This document shows, in pieces, positions 61,555 to 64,000 of a stretch of 64,000 nt of DNA. The notes beneath the pieces were generated by a model. The model was not told where the DNA came from and ran no database searches. It saw nothing but the letters and a program-made list of their open reading frames with translations. This stretch comes from Siphonobacter curvatus. Its GTDB lineage: Bacteria; Bacteroidota; Bacteroidia; Cytophagales; Spirosomataceae. Position numbers and translations under genes: made by a program. The first letter of the stretch is position 1. Each line of letters begins with the position of its first letter. The stretch spans positions 3,651,573-3,715,572 of the forward strand of contig NZ_PTRA01000001.1 in NCBI RefSeq assembly GCF_002943425.1, in the 5' to 3' direction.

Positions 61555-62415
61555 ATGAACAAACGCATTCTGATTCTAGCCGGCGGGATGTCTTCCCGCA
61601 TGAAAAAAGCGGTAGAAAATCTAGCGTTAGACCCCAAGCTAGTGGATCAGGCCAATACGCTTACCAAGGGCATGATTAGTGTTGGTACGGCGGGTCAGTC
61701 GCTGATCGATTATCAATTAATGAATGCTGTAGAAGCCGGATTCACGGAAGCCCTTCTTTTACTGCACCCCGAGGATTCGTTGACCCAGGCTTATTACGAA
61801 TCCAATGCGTTTCCGGGTTTGTCCATACGCTTCGCCCGTCAGTACATCGCTGCTGACCGGCAAAAACCAGCAGGTACGGCAGACGCCGTCTTGCAAGCCC
61901 TACAGCAGACACCCGAATGGCAACAGGGACGTTTGGTCATTTGTAACAGTGACAATCTATACTCAACACGGGCCCTGGAGTTACTCTGGAATAACCCTTA
62001 TCCCAACGCACTGGTCAGTTATGACCGGAACGCCTTACTTTTTCCGGCTGAACGAATTCAAGCCTTTGCTTTGATCCGTACTAATGCGGAAGGGTTTCTG
62101 CTGGATATTCACGAAAAACCCAGTGAAGCGGAAGTCGAAGCCGCTCGCCAACAAACCGGACGAGTTGGGGTAAGTATGAACCTCTTTGCTTTAGAGGCTC
62201 AACGATTGATGCCCTGTCTGGAAGCTACGCCTTTTCACCCCATACGTAATGAAAAAGAATTGCCTACGGCCGTGAACCTATTGGCTCAGCTAACCAGCGT
62301 TTATACGCTACCGCTATCCGAGAACGTACCGGACTTAACCAATAAAGAAGACATTGCTACCGTGCAGCAATACCTGCGTGAAAAGTATTCATCTCTCGAT
62401 CCTACACAGCTATGA
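61555..62415 (+). CDS. Sugar-phosphate nucleotidyltransferase
   Basis: The 286-residue protein has the nucleotidyltransferase signature LAGGMSSRMKKA at the N-terminus, with a longer-than-usual insert before the TKGMISVG segment (about residues 36-44) that replaces the usual K-P-L/M-L pattern. Further motifs are GTADAV near residue 103 and the metal-binding CNSDN near 126. It would transfer a nucleotidyl group to a sugar-1-phosphate, making an NDP-sugar. It sits directly after the GHMP kinase and overlaps the next gene by 4 bases, so the three genes are one translational unit. Confidence 0.85.
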   Translation: MNKRILILAGGMSSRMKKAVENLALDPKLVDQANTLTKGMISVGTAGQSLIDYQLMNAVEAGFTEALLLLHPEDSLTQAYYESNAFPGLSIRFARQYIAADRQKPAGTADAVLQALQQTPEWQQGRLVICNSDNLYSTRALELLWNNPYPNALVSYDRNALLFPAERIQAFALIRTNAEGFLLDIHEKPSEAEVEAARQQTGRVGVSMNLFALEAQRLMPCLEATPFHPIRNEKELPTAVNLLAQLTSVYTLPLSENVPDLTNKEDIATVQQYLREKYSSLDPTQL

Positions 62416-63758
62416 ACAATCGTCGTAACTTCTTAAAAAACGCCGCTCTGGCTACGGCAGGCATGGCGTTCGTGCCTTCTATTCTTACGGCCCGACCCAA
62501 CGACCAGAAAGTACGTTTGGGTTTCATTGGGGTGGGTCTACGCGGCCGTGAACACGTACGCAACAGCATCCTCTTTCCACAGGTAGAAATCAATGCGATC
62601 TGCGATATTGATCCGGCGGCCGTGGCAAAAGCTCAAAAGATGTTACGGGAGGCGGGTCGGAAAGAAGCCGTCGTCTATAGTAAGAACGAGCGGGATTTTG
62701 AGAACATGGTCAAACGAGAGGATTTGGATGGTATTATCATTGCCACCCCCTGGGAATGGCACGTACCCATGGCCGTATCGACGATGAAAGCGGGTAAATA
62801 CGCGGGCGTAGAAGTATCAGCCACGGTAACCTTACAGGAGTCCTGGGATCTGGTTAATGCGTACGAAAAGACGGGCTCGCATTGCATGATTCTCGAGAAC
62901 GTTTGTTACCGTCGCGACGTCATGGCAGCGTTGAATATGGTTCGGCAGGGTTTGTTTGGTGAACTCACGCATTTGGAATGCGGCTATGAGCATGACCTTC
63001 GGGAAGTAAAATTCAATGATGGAAAGAGTGCGTATGGCGGCGGCGTAGAGTTTGGACAAAAAGGATTTTCGGAAGCCAAATGGCGGACGCAGCATTCCAT
63101 TGACCGCAACGGTGATATTTATCCCACACATGGTCTGGGACCCGTAGCTCAGATGATCAATATTAATCGGGGAAATCAATTTCAGTACCTGGTTTCGATG
63201 GCGACCAAACCTTTAGGTCTGCACAAGTATATCGTAGACAATGGTGGGGCCAATCACCCGAATGCAAAGGTCAAATTCAAATTGGGTGACGTGGTACAAA
63301 CCATGGTAAAATGTGCCAATGGTGAAACGATTCTGATTACGCATGATACGAACAGTCCCCGCCCTTATTCATTGGGTTTTAAAGTACAGGGAACAAATGG
63401 GCTCTGGATGGACGAGGGCGATCAGATTTACATTGAAAAGAAAAGTCCGAAGGCCCACCAGTGGGAGAAAGATGGAGATTACATGAAGAAATACGATCAC
63501 CCTCTCTGGACGAAGTTTGAGAAAAACGCTCAGGGAGCAGGCCATGGTGGTATGGACTATTTCGTCATGCAGGAATTTGTGATGGCAATCCAGGAAAAAC
63601 GATCCCCTGCCATCGATGTGTATGATGCAGCGGCATGGTCAGCCATTAGCCCTTTATCGGAAGAATCGATCAAAAAAGGCTCGGCTCCCATTCAAATTCC
63701 TGATTTTACACGCGGCAAGTGGAAGACGAATAAGCCCATCTTTGGGCTAGAGGTATAA
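62412..63758 (+). CDS. Gfo/Idh/MocA-family oxidoreductase, GH109-like, Tat-type signal
   Basis: The 448-residue protein begins with a twin-arginine-type signal (NRRNFLKNAALATAGMAFVPS), so it is probably exported folded with its cofactor. An NAD-binding Rossmann domain follows (LGFIGVGLRGREHV, then ICDID). The segments YPTHGLGPVAQMININRG and GHGGMDYFVMQEFV match the GH109 group, which uses a tightly bound NAD+ in an oxidation-elimination mechanism to cleave alpha-N-acetylgalactosaminides. GH109 assignment is by motif resemblance; simple sugar dehydrogenase activity is the main alternative. It overlaps the nucleotidyltransferase gene by 4 bases. Confidence 0.87.
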   Translation: MNNRRNFLKNAALATAGMAFVPSILTARPNDQKVRLGFIGVGLRGREHVRNSILFPQVEINAICDIDPAAVAKAQKMLREAGRKEAVVYSKNERDFENMVKREDLDGIIIATPWEWHVPMAVSTMKAGKYAGVEVSATVTLQESWDLVNAYEKTGSHCMILENVCYRRDVMAALNMVRQGLFGELTHLECGYEHDLREVKFNDGKSAYGGGVEFGQKGFSEAKWRTQHSIDRNGDIYPTHGLGPVAQMININRGNQFQYLVSMATKPLGLHKYIVDNGGANHPNAKVKFKLGDVVQTMVKCANGETILITHDTNSPRPYSLGFKVQGTNGLWMDEGDQIYIEKKSPKAHQWEKDGDYMKKYDHPLWTKFEKNAQGAGHGGMDYFVMQEFVMAIQEKRSPAIDVYDAAAWSAISPLSEESIKKGSAPIQIPDFTRGKWKTNKPIFGLEV

Positions 63759-63764
63759 AAAAAG

Positions 63765-63796
63765 AAAAGCCTTCTGAGTGATCAGAAGGCTTTTTT
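63765..63796 (+). terminator. Intrinsic terminator after the sugar-metabolism operon
   Basis: A 13-bp perfect stem aaaagccttctga / tcagaaggctttt with a 4-base loop and a following T-run, 7 bases after the stop codon. Confidence 0.93.
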
Positions 63797-63854
63797 GTGG
63801 CTATTCTATTTTTTAGTTACAGCTGTAGCGGCTGTATCGTCTAGGGTAGCCAGC

Positions 63855-63889
63855 AAAAAAAAGAAGCTCCTATGGAGGGGAGCTTCTTT
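63855..63889 (-). terminator. Terminator of the rRNA operon (minus strand)
   Basis: On the minus strand the stem aaagaagctcc / ggagcttcttt (11 bp) is followed by eight T residues (63855-63862 on the plus strand as A). It lies immediately downstream of the 5S rRNA 3' end. Confidence 0.88.
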
Positions 63890-63899
63890 GATAAAGGGG

Positions 63900-64000
63900 A
63901 GGCGATTACCTACTTTCCCGGGGGTGAACCCAGTATCATCGGCGGAGCGGGGCTTAACGGCCCTGTTCGGGATGGGAAGGGGTGAACACCCGCCCTATGA
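63900..64000 (-). rRNA. rrf: 5S ribosomal RNA, 5' end outside window
   Basis: Read on the minus strand, the sequence contains the conserved 5S segments: the helix II/III region ttcccatcccgaacaggg, the stretch gttaagccccgc, the loop E region gatgatactgggttc and the closing gaaagtaggtaatcgcc. About 101 bases are inside the window and roughly 10 at the 5' end are missing. A terminator follows directly. The 23S and 16S genes are expected beyond the right edge. Confidence 0.93.

Noticed and set aside
1..64000. Search for CRISPR arrays, prophage genes, complete insertion sequences and conjugation genes
   Set aside because: No regular repeat-spacer array, transposase, integrase, phage structural or transfer gene was recognised in the window.

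Overview
The window is chromosomal DNA of a Bacteroidota bacterium, most likely of the order Cytophagales (a Spirosomaceae/Cytophagaceae-like genome of roughly 50% GC). The evidence is three SusC/SusD (RagA/RagB) outer-membrane uptake pairs, a gingipain-type C25 protease with a C-terminal type IX secretion sorting domain, lipoprotein and signal-peptide styles typical of the phylum, and the general gene content. The last 100 bases are a 5S rRNA gene on the minus strand, so an rRNA operon lies just beyond the right edge.

Layout. 1-4.0 kb: two minus-strand exported hydrolases (an AbgB-like M20 amidohydrolase cut by the window edge, and a metzincin-type zinc protease). 4.2-9.7 kb: housekeeping genes (VOC protein, pdxJ, YqeY-like protein, CvpA-like protein, rlmN, PiT phosphate transporter). 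9.9-18.6 kb: an M20 amidohydrolase translationally coupled to a small unknown gene, an ECF sigma factor followed by an unusual inner-membrane/beta-barrel fusion protein, a Phd/VapC-type toxin-antitoxin pair, two SDR-fold enzymes, a glycerophosphodiesterase and a bestrophin-like channel. 19.0-26.4 kb: polysaccharide utilization locus 1 (SusC, SusD, two GH43 enzymes), probably for arabinan or arabinoxylan.

26.4-33.3 kb is an accessory island. It opens with a degenerate tRNA-Leu and holds a putative immunity protein, several unknown genes, a rifampin ADP-ribosyltransferase (arr), a tripartite HipBST toxin-antitoxin operon with a pair of perfect inverted operators, a MITE-like element and a solitary BtrH-like protein. 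Beyond it lie a tandem two-domain GH43 enzyme, two SH3-domain exported proteins flanked by hairpin repeats, dnaE, an Asp-box beta-propeller protein and the C25 protease.

46.1-53.8 kb: a RagA/RagB-like pair with an extra lipoprotein and an S9 peptidase. With the C25 protease upstream this suggests a protein/peptide degradation and uptake cluster. 54.2-63.8 kb: a third SusC/SusD pair followed by a LacI regulator, a GHMP sugar kinase, a sugar nucleotidyltransferase and a GH109-like Gfo/Idh/MocA protein. This gene set points to capture of a sugar and its conversion to sugar-1-phosphate and an NDP-sugar. The strongest candidates for closer study are the HipBST operon and its operators, the anti-sigma-like/beta-barrel fusion, the third uptake/salvage locus, and several families of intergenic palindromic repeats.
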